Below are positions 34,903 to 47,441 of a DNA stretch of 64,000 nt, one piece after another. Source of the stretch: Coniochaeta sp. PMI_546 (Eukaryota > Ascomycota > Sordariomycetes > Coniochaetales > Coniochaetaceae); contig MU271156.1 in assembly GCA_021432605.1 (NCBI GenBank), positions 580,748-644,747 of the forward strand. The letters are read 5' to 3'. Under the pieces are notes generated by a model, which saw nothing but the letters and a program-made list of their open reading frames with translations, did not search any database and was not told where the DNA came from. Numbering within the stretch: the first letter of the stretch is position 1; every line of letters starts with the position of its first letter. Made by a program: the position numbers and the translations under genes.

Positions 34903-35239
34903 TCACTTCATCGGAGGGGACGGGCCGGGCGGATCCCTCGGAGTTCCGTTGAGTTGGTTCTTGACTTCGTCAATGAAGTGGCCCAGAAACGACGTCTTGT
35001 GCGGGTCCTCGGTGGCTTCTCCTGGGCGGAGAGGATCGTTCGGATCGCGGCCGTGGCGTAGGTCTTCTACTTTGCGGTGGACATGTCGCACGCCGCGGTG
35101 AAAGGTTGGGCTCCTGAGTAGCTGCTCAATCGGTTAGACGTAGCATTCGACGGGATGAGACGGAATAAATGCTGGGACGTACCACGTCGATTATGCGATC
35201 CTCAAAAGCGAGGAACACGCGCCAGAGCCACATTGACAT
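34903..35239 (-). CDS. MRX7: MRX7-like small mitochondrial protein (MIOREX component 7 family)
   Basis: Two exons (35239-35183 and 35121-34903) splice into 91 residues beginning MSMWLWRVFLAFEDRIIDV. The body LLRSPTFHRGVRHVHRKV followed by a charged RHGRDPNDPL segment, and the FLGHFIDEVKNQL helix near the end, match my memory of the small fungal family that includes yeast Mrx7. That family is linked to the mitochondrial ribosome-associated expressosome. No enzymatic activity is known. The gene is small and easily missed because the first exon is only 57 nt. The family assignment comes from motif memory, not a search. Confidence 0.65.
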
Positions 35240-36554
35240 GGTTGTTTTCAAATCGCTCACGATTTTTTACTGTCGCTCTTTCGGTGTTCGTCTGAAGCAA
35301 GCTGTCGCCAACCCAACAAGCCTCGAAAGGTAGACGAGAGATGCACGTTCGAAGGTCAAGGCCACGCCACCCCAAGGTTGCCTCGAAGCTTAGTCATCAC
35401 GCCGCACCGGTCGGACCCGGGGATGCCGATTCTGTGACGCGACCATCTGCAACGTCAATCGCGCTGCGACCCGTCCCTTTTCTGGACAGCCGTATGTTGG
35501 GTTGTACCATCTCTTGTGCTGAACTTCTCACCTGTGAATCCGCTTGTCGCCCATGTCTACTGAGGTTTATGATCTTGGGCACTTTGAGTCAAGTCCTTCA
35601 CAGCTTCATTCTGTCACAATGGGACCACTTGGGACATTCCGCATCTCGTGAACATTTGCCCTAGGTCTAGATCGCGGCAAGCATTTTGTTGTATTTCTCC
35701 GCAGCCTTCTTCTCGATCCCTCCATTGGCTTGCTTAGGCGACAAGAGCCATGGGAGCTAAAATGTCGGAGGATGGAGCCCCCCTGCCGAGCTTGACAGTC
35801 AGGCCTAATGGAAGTCCCCAATATCTCTGACTCGAGTTATCAAGGTCAATAAGCGTTCCTACCAGGTTCTCTCTTACTTTAAGATTCCTTACTTTGTACA
35901 CTTGCCCCAGTGAGTAGGCATATCGCTCTCGGACACAGTCATCTCGCCCCCAATGTAACCGGTCCTCGCTGCCGTTTCCCGCAATCTGGGTCGAAGCGGC
36001 CATAACTGGCAATTTACATCTGATGTCCACATCTTAGAGTGACTGGCCAGAGCTCGCTTGTCCGCTGCTCACCTTAGGTATCCTCTTGTCGAGCCAGAAT
36101 CAAGGTCAAGCAGGTGGCCCGAATCAGCCGCTCCGGTTATTCTTGACCGGCCCTATAGCGGCACCACACGGCACGGCTGAGCTCCAATGGCCATCCACGG
36201 CCTGCTTCAACAGGCAAAAAAGAGCTCCCCTCGCGTTCGAATCTGGGTTTCAGAAGCTACAGGATGACAAGTATCAGCCTGGGCCCTGGACCCGGCATGC
36301 CAGCCTCCAGCACAATGGGGCAAGCCATCGGGGGATTATCCAACGGGATGCATGTAGAGTTACGGAAAGAACAGATGCAAGCGGAACCCACACGTCCCTG
36401 ATATTCCTCGTGCCGCACTGCATTGCATTACTGGTGCTGATATACCTACACCACCAAAGGCCACGCGATTGCGCCGCATAGCTGGGCAGGCATATCGTCA
36501 AGGACCTCCATACTTCTTGCTCCGGCACGGCCATGTCGCGTCGTCGAGGACACG
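35240..36554. other. 1.3 kb intergenic, divergent promoters
   Basis: The region separates the MRX7-like gene and the NLR gene. A 131-codon frame (36086-36481) has no recognisable feature. Nothing else is seen. Confidence 0.5.
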
Positions 36555-39500
36555 ATGAAGGTGTCGGCAAACGCTATCAAGTCTGTCGGCCTAACAGTAC
36601 TCTACGACCCTGATGATCCCTCTGACGCTGTGGCAGAGTAAGTCGAACGTGTCCCCAAGCGCGTCACGAACCAAGTTCACCGCAGAGTACTGACCAGACG
36701 ACGCGCCTTGACAGTGTCGTGTTAGTCCATGGGCTCGGCGGACATCCAGTCAGGTCCTGGAAATGGATTGGCAGACCCTCTCCTCCTCAGACACCCAAGT
36801 CCGCCAGATCAGGAACTGGCTCCTTCAAAAGGCTTCTGAGAAGGGATGTCGGCCTGCGACGGTCCAACTCAGAGCCACTGCTCGTCCTAGGCACGAAGCA
36901 GGATTCCTCGGGTCGAAGTCGAAATGTACTCAGGAAGAACTCCTTAAAATCAACGTCAAGGTTAAGACTGGACACGAGCGTGGGTGACCTGGGAAAGAGC
37001 AAGGACACCGAAGTATACTGGCCCTTGGACCTTCTTCCGAGATCCTGCCCCAACACACGGATATCAGTTTGGGGATACCATACACTGGTTTCTGATGGAC
37101 AGCCACTCCGGCTTCAGAACGACGTGTTTGCTCATGCCAGAGAGCTCTTGCTGGATCTGGCCGACTCCCGCGAGGCTACGAACACCACCAATCGGCCGAT
37201 TATCTTTATAGCCCACTCTACTGGGGGCATTCTCGTCAAAGAAGTAGGTATGCTTCCCACCACTTCAAGACGCGCGGCCTCAGCTAACGTTCTGGAGGTA
37301 CTGCGCCTCTCTGAGGAGGAAGGTGACGGCCCTGTGAAGTCAATCCTTCTATCTACCTCGTCGATAATATTTCTTGGCTGCCCACATCGAGACAGTGAGC
37401 ATGCCAGACTGGGTGATGCCATCAGGGGCATGGCAAGCATGACGCTTGGTGTCGATTCCAGAGATCCCGTCCTATGGGACCTCAGTGGCTCCGCCAGCCT
37501 CGAGCTAGAACTGGGACGCCAGGCTTTCATACGGATGTGGAATGATTACAACTTCAAAGTCAAGACTTTTCAAGAGTCCATGGTCGGCGCCGCCGAGTTC
37601 CTTGAGATCAGGGCCGAGGCCGCGGTCAGGCGGCAGTCCAGCTTTATCGGCAACCCTAGGGAGTCGGCAGAGACGATCGCGGCGAGCCATGTCGACATGT
37701 GCAAGTTCAGCTCCGCAGAGGACAGCGGATACAGGTCACTGGCAAATACGCTCGCCAGGTACATCCGTGTCGAAGCAAACCACCGCCACACTATCACACA
37801 AAGAGAGCTCGAGTGCCTGGCCGCTTTAGCTCGACGACAGTTTGCCCTTCCCGAGACACATTCGCCTACCACATACCCGGGGACATGCCTTTGGCTTTAC
37901 GACCTCCCTGAGTTCCAGGCTTGGCACCACAGGACTGACCGGAACAAGAACAAGGTCCTGTGGATCAAGGGCCAGTCTGGGTCGGGGAAATCGGTCCTCC
38001 TCCGATCTCTGCGGAGCAGAATAGAGAAGCAATGGGCGCCAGCTGGTGGGACTGTCATCTGGACCAAAGCCGGCGGCAGGGACCCGAACGCTGTCTTCTT
38101 CCCCGGGTCTTGCGGCCAGTATGTCGAAGCTGATCCTAGCGGCGTCTATCGCAGCTTGCTTGCGCAACTATTTCTCCAGGATGCCCATCTGCGGAAGGCA
38201 CTGGTAGCCCTGTTCGAAAGACAGCGCGACTGCTCGCCTCGCGCACTTGACGACGCCATGGTAGTCTCGTTCTTCGTAGACGACTACATCGACTCGCGCA
38301 TCGAAACCCAAGCCCGCCGGACATTCATCTTCATCGACGTGTCCGACGACTGCGGGCCGTCCTACCTACGTGACTTGCTAGCCCACCTATCCCAGCTCGC
38401 ACTGAACTCCGACTTCAGCATCTGCGTGGCAAGCGGCAACCCACTCGATATCGACGAGGAAAACGCCATCGACGTGATTATGCAGCACCGCAACACGGAC
38501 GACATCCTGCGCTACGTCAACATCACCCTGGTCGCGGAATGGGAGGAGCGCAACCGCACCGTCGTGCGCATCGGCCAGAAGGCCGGCGGCGTCTTCCTCT
38601 GGGCCGAGATCGTAGTCAACATCCTCAACGCCGCCATCGGCGAGGGCGCCTCGCAGGACATGATCGAGTACACCCTGGAAGAGATGCCGGGCGACCTGCA
38701 CGGGCTGTACGAGTGGATGCTCAACACGCTCAATGACCGCGAGAAGGGCGAGGCCCTCGTCCTCTTCCAGTGGGTCATCCTGGCCGCCGAACCGATGCGA
38801 CTGAACGATCTCCTCGTCGCCGTCAGGCTGACGAAGACCTGGCCGCACGACGAGTTCAGACCGCACATGGCACTCGAGCAGGACCCGCCGTCCTCCATGC
38901 GAGAGCTGCGCAAGATCCGCAACTCGGAGGTGACGACCGACAACCCCCACCAGTTCAACCGCTGGATCCGCGCACGCTCCATCGGGCTGCTCGAGCTCCG
39001 CTCCTCCGAGAGCCACCACGACGGCGTGGTCAACGAACCATGGGGCCTGCAGCGCGTCCAGGCAACGCACGACTCGGTGCGGACCTTCTTCCTCTCGGGT
39101 CGGGGCTTCGCCTGTCTGACCCCAACCGCCCATCCATCCACCCCAACCTCCGAATTCATAGACAGAGCCCACTACTCCCTCCTGCACGCCTGCCTAACCT
39201 ACCTCAACATGCGGGACTTCGAGCCCCTAGCCTCCCACCCGCGCTCCCACCCGGTCAGCCCGGCCGAGACGAGCCGGCCCAACAACTCCAACCGGCAGCG
39301 CAACGTCCACGACCAGCGCAACCTCATCACCTCCTCCTACCCCTTCCTGCAGTACGCCGTCCGCAACCTGCTCTTCCACATGCTCTGCCCGGCCCACTTC
39401 CGCCACTTCCTCCCCCAGGCCCGGCTGCTGCGTGCCCTGGCCGCGGACCGGTGCCGGCTGTGGAGGAGGTGGACCTCGCTCCTCGGCTGCGCCGACCCGG

Positions 39501-40108
39501 GGGCCGTGGTCGGGCTGCACGCCGACGGGCCGGCGGGGAGGCTGCTGAGTCCCGTCTTCGGCGCGCGGTTCAGGCTCGAGCGCGTCTTTCGGAAGCTGGG
39601 CAGGATGGCGGCTGCGGAGGTGGCGGCGGCCGGGGGCGGGGTGGTGAGTAGTCCCGGGCTGTCCGCTGTTCCGGCGTCGGCACAGACGCCCAGGTCTGCG
39701 GGGTCGGAGAAGACGGTCTGGGGCGGGAGTGTGACGTCTCCGCGGTCTGGGGGCGGAAGTAGTGTCAGGTCGCCGCGGTCGGATGACGGTAGGACCGTTC
39801 TGTCCCCTCGATCGGATCAAGGGAGCGCGACGTTTCCGTCGCGGCCGGAGAAGGGGAAGATGCCACTCTCGTCCTACTGGAATACGGAGAGGGCCGCGAG
39901 TGGCAAGGGGGCGGCGGCCGAGTGGCCTCTGAGTCCGGAGTCTGGTTATTCGAGTCATTACTCTAGCCAGGCTCTGTCCGGGTATTCGAGTGGTTATTCG
40001 AGTAGGAGGAGTCCGTTGAGGGTGGATACTTTCCAGAGTCTAGATGGCGGTGGTGGTGGACTGGGTACTAGAGTTGAGGTTGGGTATGGGACTGCTAGAT
40101 CGGCCTGA
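36555..40108 (+). CDS. NLR-type STAND protein: lipase-like (SesB) domain plus NACHT NTPase
   Basis: Two exons (36555-36637 and 36715-40108) give about 1,158 residues. The N-terminal alpha/beta-hydrolase domain has HGLGGH (about 33) and the nucleophile elbow IAHSTGG with Ser196, then LGCPHRDS. This is the SesB-like effector class of fungal NLRs. A NACHT domain follows: Walker A GQSGSGKS (447-454) and a Walker B-like strand TFIFIDVSDD (about 564), with the FLWAEIVV and LHGLYEWML signatures after it. No WD, ankyrin or TPR array follows. The last 130 residues are Gly/Ser-rich with SPRS repeats and SGYSS motifs. A 54-nt in-frame segment (37243-37296) could be a further intron. Such proteins work in incompatibility or innate immunity. 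Confidence 0.9.
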
Positions 40109-41037
40109 GAGGGGCGTGTTTGTATCTTGCTTGTATATTACATGTATGCTGTTGTATGGTGAGCTAGTGCATGCGTTCGGGCCGCGATGTTGATGTAATT
40201 TGATGATGGGAATTACACAGATAGAGTTCTAGCCGCCATGCACGACCACATCGCCAAGGGGCCCTGCTACGATAGTAGAGGTGACATGCATAGTCTAATG
40301 CGCCTACATCGATGAACAGCATGATGAAGGAATCATTCACGGCACTCACTCGCGGCACAAAGATGTTATAAGCGCACCACTATGATTCGTGGAAGCGGTC
40401 CCCAAAACCAGCTTGCGCTTGCTACTCTCCGTACTTTGCCAGGTACGATCGCCTCTTCACCGGCTAAACGCTGGCTTCAGGAACACCCGTGATGGATGCA
40501 AGCGAAGGATTTATCCGTCAGATCTCAGGAGGGGAATTGGGCGATCGACCGCTGACGATGCGGGGAAGATGGGGAAGAGTTGGAGAAACAGAACTCCTCC
40601 GTGCAGAGGTGCCGGCGCGATGACACGGTAGGATTGGCGATATGGGAGCTTCAAGCGTTCCAATCAGATGCTGAGACGGATGGAGGACGGGTTGCCTCCA
40701 TTACCGGCCATAGGGTAAGGTTGAGTATGTGACGCACTCTTTGTTCGTCTCGCACTGTTGACCGTCCTATCCCAGGCTGTGCGGACCGAGGAGTAGACAT
40801 CATCCATTCCCAATACGACTCTCTTCGGTCTCACTGTGGTCATTTCCGGGTTCTGGTCTGGCCTGAAGGATGGCTAATGTAGCAGTCGTTCATAGGACGA
40901 CAGTGATCTGCTGCGAAGACCCTGGATGAAGGAACGACATTTAAAGACCACCAGTGTCTCCACGTTTGCCCAATATGTGGCCGTATACTCTACCTGGTCT
41001 GGGACAGACTGTCCGGGACTATCTGTCATAGTCCATC
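40109..41037. other. 0.9 kb intergenic
   Basis: 3' flank of the NLR gene and promoter of the GH51 gene. No clear TATA box or other gene. Confidence 0.5.
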
Positions 41038-43320
41038 ATGAGGCACTTGGCCGCGGTTGCAACGGCCGTCTTGGCTGTAGCCTCGTCTTGCAATGCTGTC
41101 AACCTCGTCGTTAAGGCGAGCGGAGGAAATTCCTCTTCGCCGCTGATGTACGGGTTGATGCACGAGGTCAGTACATCAGTATTCGCTGACAACCCCTCAG
41201 TGCTGACGTCGACCTAAGGACATCAGCAACTCCGGTGACGGCGGCATCTACGCAGAGCTGATCTACAACCGAGCATTCCAAGGCAGTGACGAGTTTCCCT
41301 CTAGCCTCGCCGGATGGATATCGGTCAACGGCGCCGCCCTCTCGCTCAAGAAGCTCGCTACACCCTTGTCCAAGGCTCTGCCATACTCGATAAATGTGGC
41401 CGCAGCAGGGGCTTCCTCAGGCAAAGTCGGTTTCGCGAACACCGGCTATTGGGGCATGGACGTCAAGGTGCAGCCGTATACCGGCTCATTCTATGTCAAG
41501 GGCTCGTACGAAGGTTCCTTCACGGCGTCCCTGCAGTCGAATCTGACGGGCGAGACATTTGGGAGCGTCGACGTCGTCTCGCAGAGCGTGGCTGGGGAGT
41601 GGACACAGCATAACTTCACGCTGGTTCCCGAGAAGGCGGCACCGAACAGCAATAACACTTTTGCTCTGACCTTCAATCCGGCTGTAAGTAGCGCTTGCCA
41701 TGATGATGAGCTCTGTGCTGACAAGCTAAACGCCAGGGCGTGAAAGATGGGTCGCTCGACTTCAACCTGATCAGCCTGTTCCCTCCAACATACAAGAACC
41801 GCCCAAACGGCCTGAGACCAGACATCATGGAGGCCTTTGCCGAGCTCAACCCTAAGTTCCTCCGCCTCCCCGGCGGCAACATGCTCGAGGGCAACACACA
41901 GACCAGCTGGTGGAAGTGGAACGAGACCATTGGCCCCCTGAAGGACCGCCCCGGCATGCCCAATGTGTGGGGATACCAGATCACGTACGGTCTCGGGTTG
42001 GTCGAGTACATGGAGTGGTGCGAAGATCTCGGTCTGGAGCCAAGTAAGTTCCCTCCCTCGTCGCCTCCCGCACGCGTAGGTCAAGCTAACACACCCGCAC
42101 CAGTCGTAGCAGTCTGGGACGGCCTCTCCCTCGACGGCAACTTCACCACCCAGGCCGAACTAGGCGAGTGGATCCAGTTCGCCCTGGACGAGATCGAGTT
42201 CCTCACCGGCGACGCAGCCACCACCAAATGGGGCGCCGTGCGGGCCTCCATCGGCCATCCGCAGCCGTGGTCCGTGAAATACGTCGAGATCGGCAACGAG
42301 GACTGGCTCGCCGGCGCGCCGGCCGGGTACGACTCGTACAAGCAGTATCGGCTTCCGATGTTCGTCGACGCTTTTCGCCAGAAGTATCCGGACATACAGC
42401 TCATCGCTTCGTCGTCTGTGTTTGACAACATCACGATCCCGGAGCCGGCGGCGGGGGATTATCACTCCTACGTCGAGCCTGATACGTTTGTTTCGGCGTT
42501 TGGCATGTTTGACCAGTTGACTGCGGGGAATAAGACGCTGATAGGGGAGTATGCTGCCGTACATCCGAATGGAGGGATTGGCTGGAACGGCAATCTGATG
42601 CCCTTCCCTTGGTGGGGAGGTGCTGTTGGGGAGGCCATCTTCTTGCTCGGTGCGGAGAGAAATGGTGACAGGATCATCGGGACAACATATGTGAGTTGCA
42701 GAAGTCGTCTTCAGTCTCGAGACTTTCTGACTTACCCTTGTCCCTAGGCCCCAAGTCTGCGAAACATGAACAGGTGGCAGTGGTCCGTCACGTTATTGCA
42801 GTTTGCGGCTGACCCGGCGCTGACGACTCGATCAACGAGTTGGTACACGCTGCGAGTAAGTGCCAGCCATTGTCACACCTCTCAGTCGATTGATACCTCA
42901 TGGCTGACGCTTTACCTCCTCCAGCTGTTTGGCAACCACATAATAAGCAAGACGCTGCCCGTGACAAGCGACACGGGCTTCGGACCGCTGTACTACGTAG
43001 CCGGCACCAGTGCGAGGGGCACAGGCATCCTCAAGGCTGCCGTGTACAACGCGACGGAAGATGTGCCGGTCTCGCTCAAGTTCCAGGGGTACTCGAAGGG
43101 CGCTACGGCGACGCTGACAGTCCTGACTGGACCCCAGAATCCGTACGGGTACAACGACCCGTTTTCACACGTCAATGTGGTCAAGGAGACGACGTCGACT
43201 GTGACTGCTGGGGCTGATGGGTCGTTCCAGTTCAGTCTGCCGCAGTTGAGCGTCGCGGTCTTGGAGACGGACGCAGCGGTCAAGTGCAGGAAGAAGAGGC
43301 ACGTGGGGGTTCATGCATGA
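41038..43320 (+). CDS. GH51 alpha-L-arabinofuranosidase (secreted)
   Basis: Six exons (41038-41166, 41219-41683, 41737-42043, 42104-42690, 42748-42855, 42925-43320) give 663 residues, as expected for fungal GH51 enzymes. A signal peptide of about 20 residues is followed by MYGLMHEDISNSGDGGIYAEL, the family's opening. The acid/base Glu366 lies in EIGNEDW and the nucleophile Glu449 in LIGEYAA. LRLPGGNMLEGN is also typical. The enzyme removes arabinose side chains from arabinoxylan and arabinan outside the cell, which fits the AA9 gene elsewhere in the window. The first intron ends in AAG (CCTAAG), an uncommon acceptor. Confidence 0.93.
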
Positions 43321-45139
43321 CGGGCTCGCGGAGTGTAAGGCGGGATCCGATATTTTGACGCTGTGATTGGCTATATACCATGCCTCAACAGGTAGTCAAG
43401 ATGAGAGTTGTGATCCCTCCGGTGCTTCGCAAGGGTCCAAGGCAGGAGGTCGAGGTTGAGGTAGGGAATGGCTGGTCAAGGATTAATGTAGTATCGCCCA
43501 TGGACATGGAGTCTCCGAGATGGCATTACAAAACTCGGCGAAGCTGTCGGGCTTAGCGCTGCACTGCAATTCTACCTGATGGTGAGTTATTTTCTGCCTG
43601 GCTGCACTGCTTTCTCAACCCGACGCGAGCCCTTGCGCCAAGCCTTTCGGGTATCTCAGGTACCACCGGTACGGTCGGGGAAGAAGAGGAGGATATATAC
43701 GGACTCTGAATTCCCATATCGCGTACTTGGACTCCCTCCATCTTTGGCACTGCGTGCAGCCGGCACAGTTCGATGCCACGGACGTGCAACGCTAATTCTT
43801 TGATCGTCAGCGAATTTCTCGCTCGAAATTATATACTCCAGTGCTCATGCACAGGGATTGCGAGATTGGGCGCCATGATCAACAAAGAGTGTTGGGTAAG
43901 GAGGTGCGGGCGGGCAAGCGAGCGCGTTGGCGGACTCGAAAACCTCTCGGCAAAACCTCGGAGACGGACTGACAGCTGTTTCGGCGTGCACTAAATAAAC
44001 AATCGGTAAAGAAATAAGTTGATCGATTCCTAGTAAGTGAGTGCAGGCAAGGCACCAGGTGCCCACCAAGTCCGACGTGGATCCCGGGAATCGTCACGTC
44101 GGGCGGCAGGTCCTCTTCGGGGGGCGGCGTTGGCGACGTGGGGACCGGGACGGTGAAGGTGCTATTTCCGGGCGCGCCGGGCGGGAAGTCGTTCCTGAAG
44201 TCGCGCTCGAGAAAGGTACCACGGCTGCTCGGATTGATGATGGGGGTGTTAGAGGCGTGATGGAGTTCCGAACTGGGCGTCCACAGATCTGCCCTCGACG
44301 CCCGCCAATATGCCCTCGACACCCGCCAATATGCCTTCGTGTGCCTCCACTTCGGCATGAGACGATGCGATCGAAAAAGCAATGGCCAATTTCGACAGCA
44401 GCCTCGAACAATCAATGGGCAATCCCTAAGCTGCAAAGCATCTTTGTTACATACGGCAACGACAGTCTACCGGCCCGGCACCTGGCATGCAGAGGTGGAA
44501 GTTGTACCTCGCACGTCAGGGTTCCTTCTGTCAGCTATTTATTAAGTATAGAACTCATCTCTCGTGGTAATAGGTGCCGAATCGACTGCGCGGGTCTCTA
44601 CAGACGCTACCGCTGCCGTCCGGGCTAAGTTAGAGGTTATTACCAACGACAACGAGTAGCTCTTCTGCACATTTCGCAAAGGGCTAGCCCACATTGACCA
44701 GGTCTTCGTCATAGCCGATAGCTCTACAGCGGTGGGTATATCTAGCTCGTTACTGATCCTGGAACGAAGATACATATGGGTGGTCGGGAGGTGCACATCT
44801 ATCCAACCCACAACGTCAGGCATACGAAGAGGAGCATAAAGAAGATCATAATAATTAATTCTCGGTGCGCCTAAACCCGCAAAACCGAGCTGTTCTTCAA
44901 CGACTCCTCCCATAAACACCTTCTGCCGCAAATTCATACTCGCCAGAACCTACTATTTACAAGCCACCGAACTCCACTGTCGCTGGCTGCTGAGTTCCCG
45001 CCTCGCCGTTTGATAACTCGAAACCCTGCCTGCAACACTCCGCTGCCCACCATATCGTACGTCAATTCGGCTTTATGTCCTACCTCCTCTCTCCTTCGAA
45101 CCTGAGTATCTTGCTAACTCGTAACTCGTCCTAGATCTA
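43321..45139. other. 1.8 kb without a supported gene
   Basis: A 185-codon minus frame (43879-44436) contains a Pro-rich part that looks weakly coding, but no family is recognised. A plus-strand frame at about 44563-44860 reads like protein with a single TAG. Both may be relics. A short tandem repeat sits at 44296-44340. Confidence 0.35.
44296..44340 (+). repeat. 21-bp tandem repeat, two copies
   Basis: The unit CCCGCCAATATGCCCTCGAC with one extra base occurs twice head to tail, the second copy ending with one change (CCTTCG). The flanking 8 bp before it also match the unit end. Confidence 0.6.
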
Positions 45140-45690
45140 CCTAGCCTTTGACCGGTTCCAGCCCTTTCTCCGTTGGCCGGCCGTCTCCCGTACGCTCGGA
45201 GACTGTCGGCCGCGGTCCTTCACCTGGTGGCTGGAGATATCATGACTATTTGCAATCTCTATATTCTGGGGGGGGCGTGGCGTGAGCTCCGATGTCCCCC
45301 TCAGCCAGCAATGGCTGTTCAGGAAGCGCGACATTGGTTATCTACAACCATCTCCAGCGTCGTCAATGGCAGCCGATCCCCTTTCCCAAACAAGTCATGC
45401 AGACGGACGAGGAGACGGTCGCGAAGGCACTTGCGGGAGGCAGTGTCAACCGCGTCCGTTTCCGGACCTGCGGTCGGTATGCGTCGCCGTTGCCTCTTGG
45501 AGACCGTGTCTACCATTGCACGGACACCGGGAGACACTACGCCGTATACGACCACTATTGCTTCTGGTTGTGGGTCGTGGTGTACCTGGACACCATGAAG
45601 CCGTACCCCCTTTTCCTCCTCTACGTCACCTGCAACGGCATTCTTGTTTCTGGGGTTTCGATATACGGCTCTACAACGCGCCATTTATAA
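45140..45690 (+). pseudogene. Decayed DHHC-type (DHYC) palmitoyltransferase
   Basis: The frame at 45292-45690 holds a zf-DHHC-like domain: RTCGRYASPLPLGDRVYHC, then GRHYAVYDHYCFWL and a following hydrophobic stretch. The active motif is DHYC instead of DHHC, a variant known from yeast Akr1. Upstream, the continuation lies in another frame (about 45140-45360: a membrane-helix-like WWLEIS...LFAISIFW and QQWLFRKRDIGY) with an in-frame TGA at 45243. The protein also stops after what would be the third helix. One stop, one frameshift and C-terminal loss suggest a relic. Confidence 0.5.
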
Positions 45691-46058
45691 TATAGTCGGA
45701 GCCGCATCTGAAGGCAGCGAGCAAAGACGTTTGAGCTTTACTCTTGCCAGCCACAGCCCACAGGACAAGTCTCGTCAGCTTTACGAGTCACCTTAATGAG
45801 CCCAGTATATATAGCTCATGGCCACATAATACACCCAGTAGAATACAACAGCGAGGATATTACAGACTTGGACTATTCCGCGCCCTGCGCCGGTCGGCGT
45901 AGATCGACCCCGGGTCTTCCAATATGGCATTTAGCGGTATCCTTAGCCGTTTCTAACTGGCGCAATGATCTGCTGGAGTGCTGGAGGGCTGAACAACTGG
46001 ATGAGAACAGTGATTGATATGCATCTGTCGGCAAGCTCACCAAGAAGAGGAACGTTTC

Positions 46059-46677
46059 CGCCATCAGCACCACCAGTCTACCCACGGGTGTCAAGAAGGT
46101 ACCAAGAACTACCTCACCACCCTCTAAGCTAAGGAGCAACCTCAACGTGTTTAGCGGTTGTACGACGCGGAGGACGCATTTTATCAAGACAAACAGAAGC
46201 TTCTGGAGCAGATGAAAAAAAAGCTTTTTTGCACACCGTGCACAAGTGAGGACGACATTGAGTTCGTTCGATGGGTTGACCAACGTTTCGAGACAGCCGC
46301 ACAGAGATGGGTAGACAACAGCCTAGCCATACAGCTCCGAGAGCACATCATCGCTCTGTCAGGACAGCTTGACAAGCTACAGCGAGCACTCGAGGCGCAC
46401 CAATGGATGACCACCGACCGTTTGGACCACCAGCAGCAGCAGTTAGACGACCTCGAGTACGGTCTAGCAGCACAAGCACCACCGGTGGCGATAGGCCAAC
46501 CTACGCAAGGATCTTGAGGCCGTCAAGCAAGATATCTACGACCCGACAAAGCTCGAAGAGTCCGTCAAACGCGCCGAACGCATAAGACAGAACATAGAAC
46601 GAAAAAAGAAGCTACTTGAACAGGTGGCGGACATAGAACAAGAGATTGCACAAGCCAAAGCAGAAGAGAGGCAGTAG
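46059..46677 (+). pseudogene. Relic of a coiled-coil protein of unknown family
   Basis: The open frame 46158-46517 encodes a charged, heptad-like protein. Its upstream continuation in the same frame is interrupted by TAA (46125) and TAG (46152), both of which would be Gln codons before a C-to-T change. Downstream, a second coiled-coil stretch (DLEAVKQDIYD to the TAG at 46675-46677) continues in the +1 frame from about 46510. No domain is recognised. Stops at former CAA/CAG codons next to a RIP block suggest leakage of RIP. Confidence 0.45.
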
Positions 46678-47441
46678 ATGAAATGCGTTTTGGTCGTCTA
46701 GTGCCTTGGTAAGGTCCTAGTCATTTTTAGCTCTGTTGTGGGTGAGGCAAAAGCGTGGATTTGCCTTGATGTCAGACGCAATCGGCACCGAGGCGATGTG
46801 ACGATGAGTGAAGCAAACTCGTGTCCGGCATTATTCGTGTGGAATCTCTCTACACTCAGAACATGTCATTGCCGATTCTAGTGAAGTTGCATGCACAATT
46901 GCTTTTTCAGTCAACCCAAACGGGCCTTTCCCAGGTTTCGACTGGCGTACTGGATCGGCACAGGGGCATGATGACGCCAGGGGGAAGATCGATGCCGCTC
47001 AATGAGCATCGCTGCCACGTGACCTCACGGTGCCGGCTAGCCGGATTGGCGTCTTACGCGCCGAGTTGGAGCCATAATTAAACTCTTCTCTTCCTTTCTC
47101 TTCCTCATTTATCAGGTGCGTAAGGTCTTGGTCTATCGCCTGGAGAACTCAAAACACGGCATTGACCAAGGCCCCAGGCACTTGACCCGGACAAATACAG
47201 GAGGAAGTTACAGTCACAATTTGATATATCTCGGCCCTTCCGTCTACGTCAACCCCGGATCCCCCAGTTTCCCCAGATCCCATCATCCCGCACCCGCACT
47301 TTACGCTAAAAAGCTTATATCGCCAACGTGTGGCGGGAGCAACATCAACAATAAACCACAACAAACACATCGTCATCACGACCACGAATCACCCAACGTC
47401 TCAACCCCGCACTAGCTCGCAAATTTATCCATCTAGGCATC
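46678..47441. other. Intergenic
   Basis: Promoter region of the small membrane protein; no other feature recognised. Confidence 0.4.

Noticed and set aside
36086-36481. 131-codon plus-strand frame upstream of the NLR
   Set aside because: No motif, no promoter sign; likely chance.
38387-39187. 266-codon minus-strand frame inside the NLR gene
   Set aside because: Antisense shadow; the plus strand carries NACHT and following signatures.
43879-44436. 185-codon minus-strand frame with a Pro-rich part
   Set aside because: No recognisable family and it spans a tandem repeat; possibly a relic, but not supportable as a gene.
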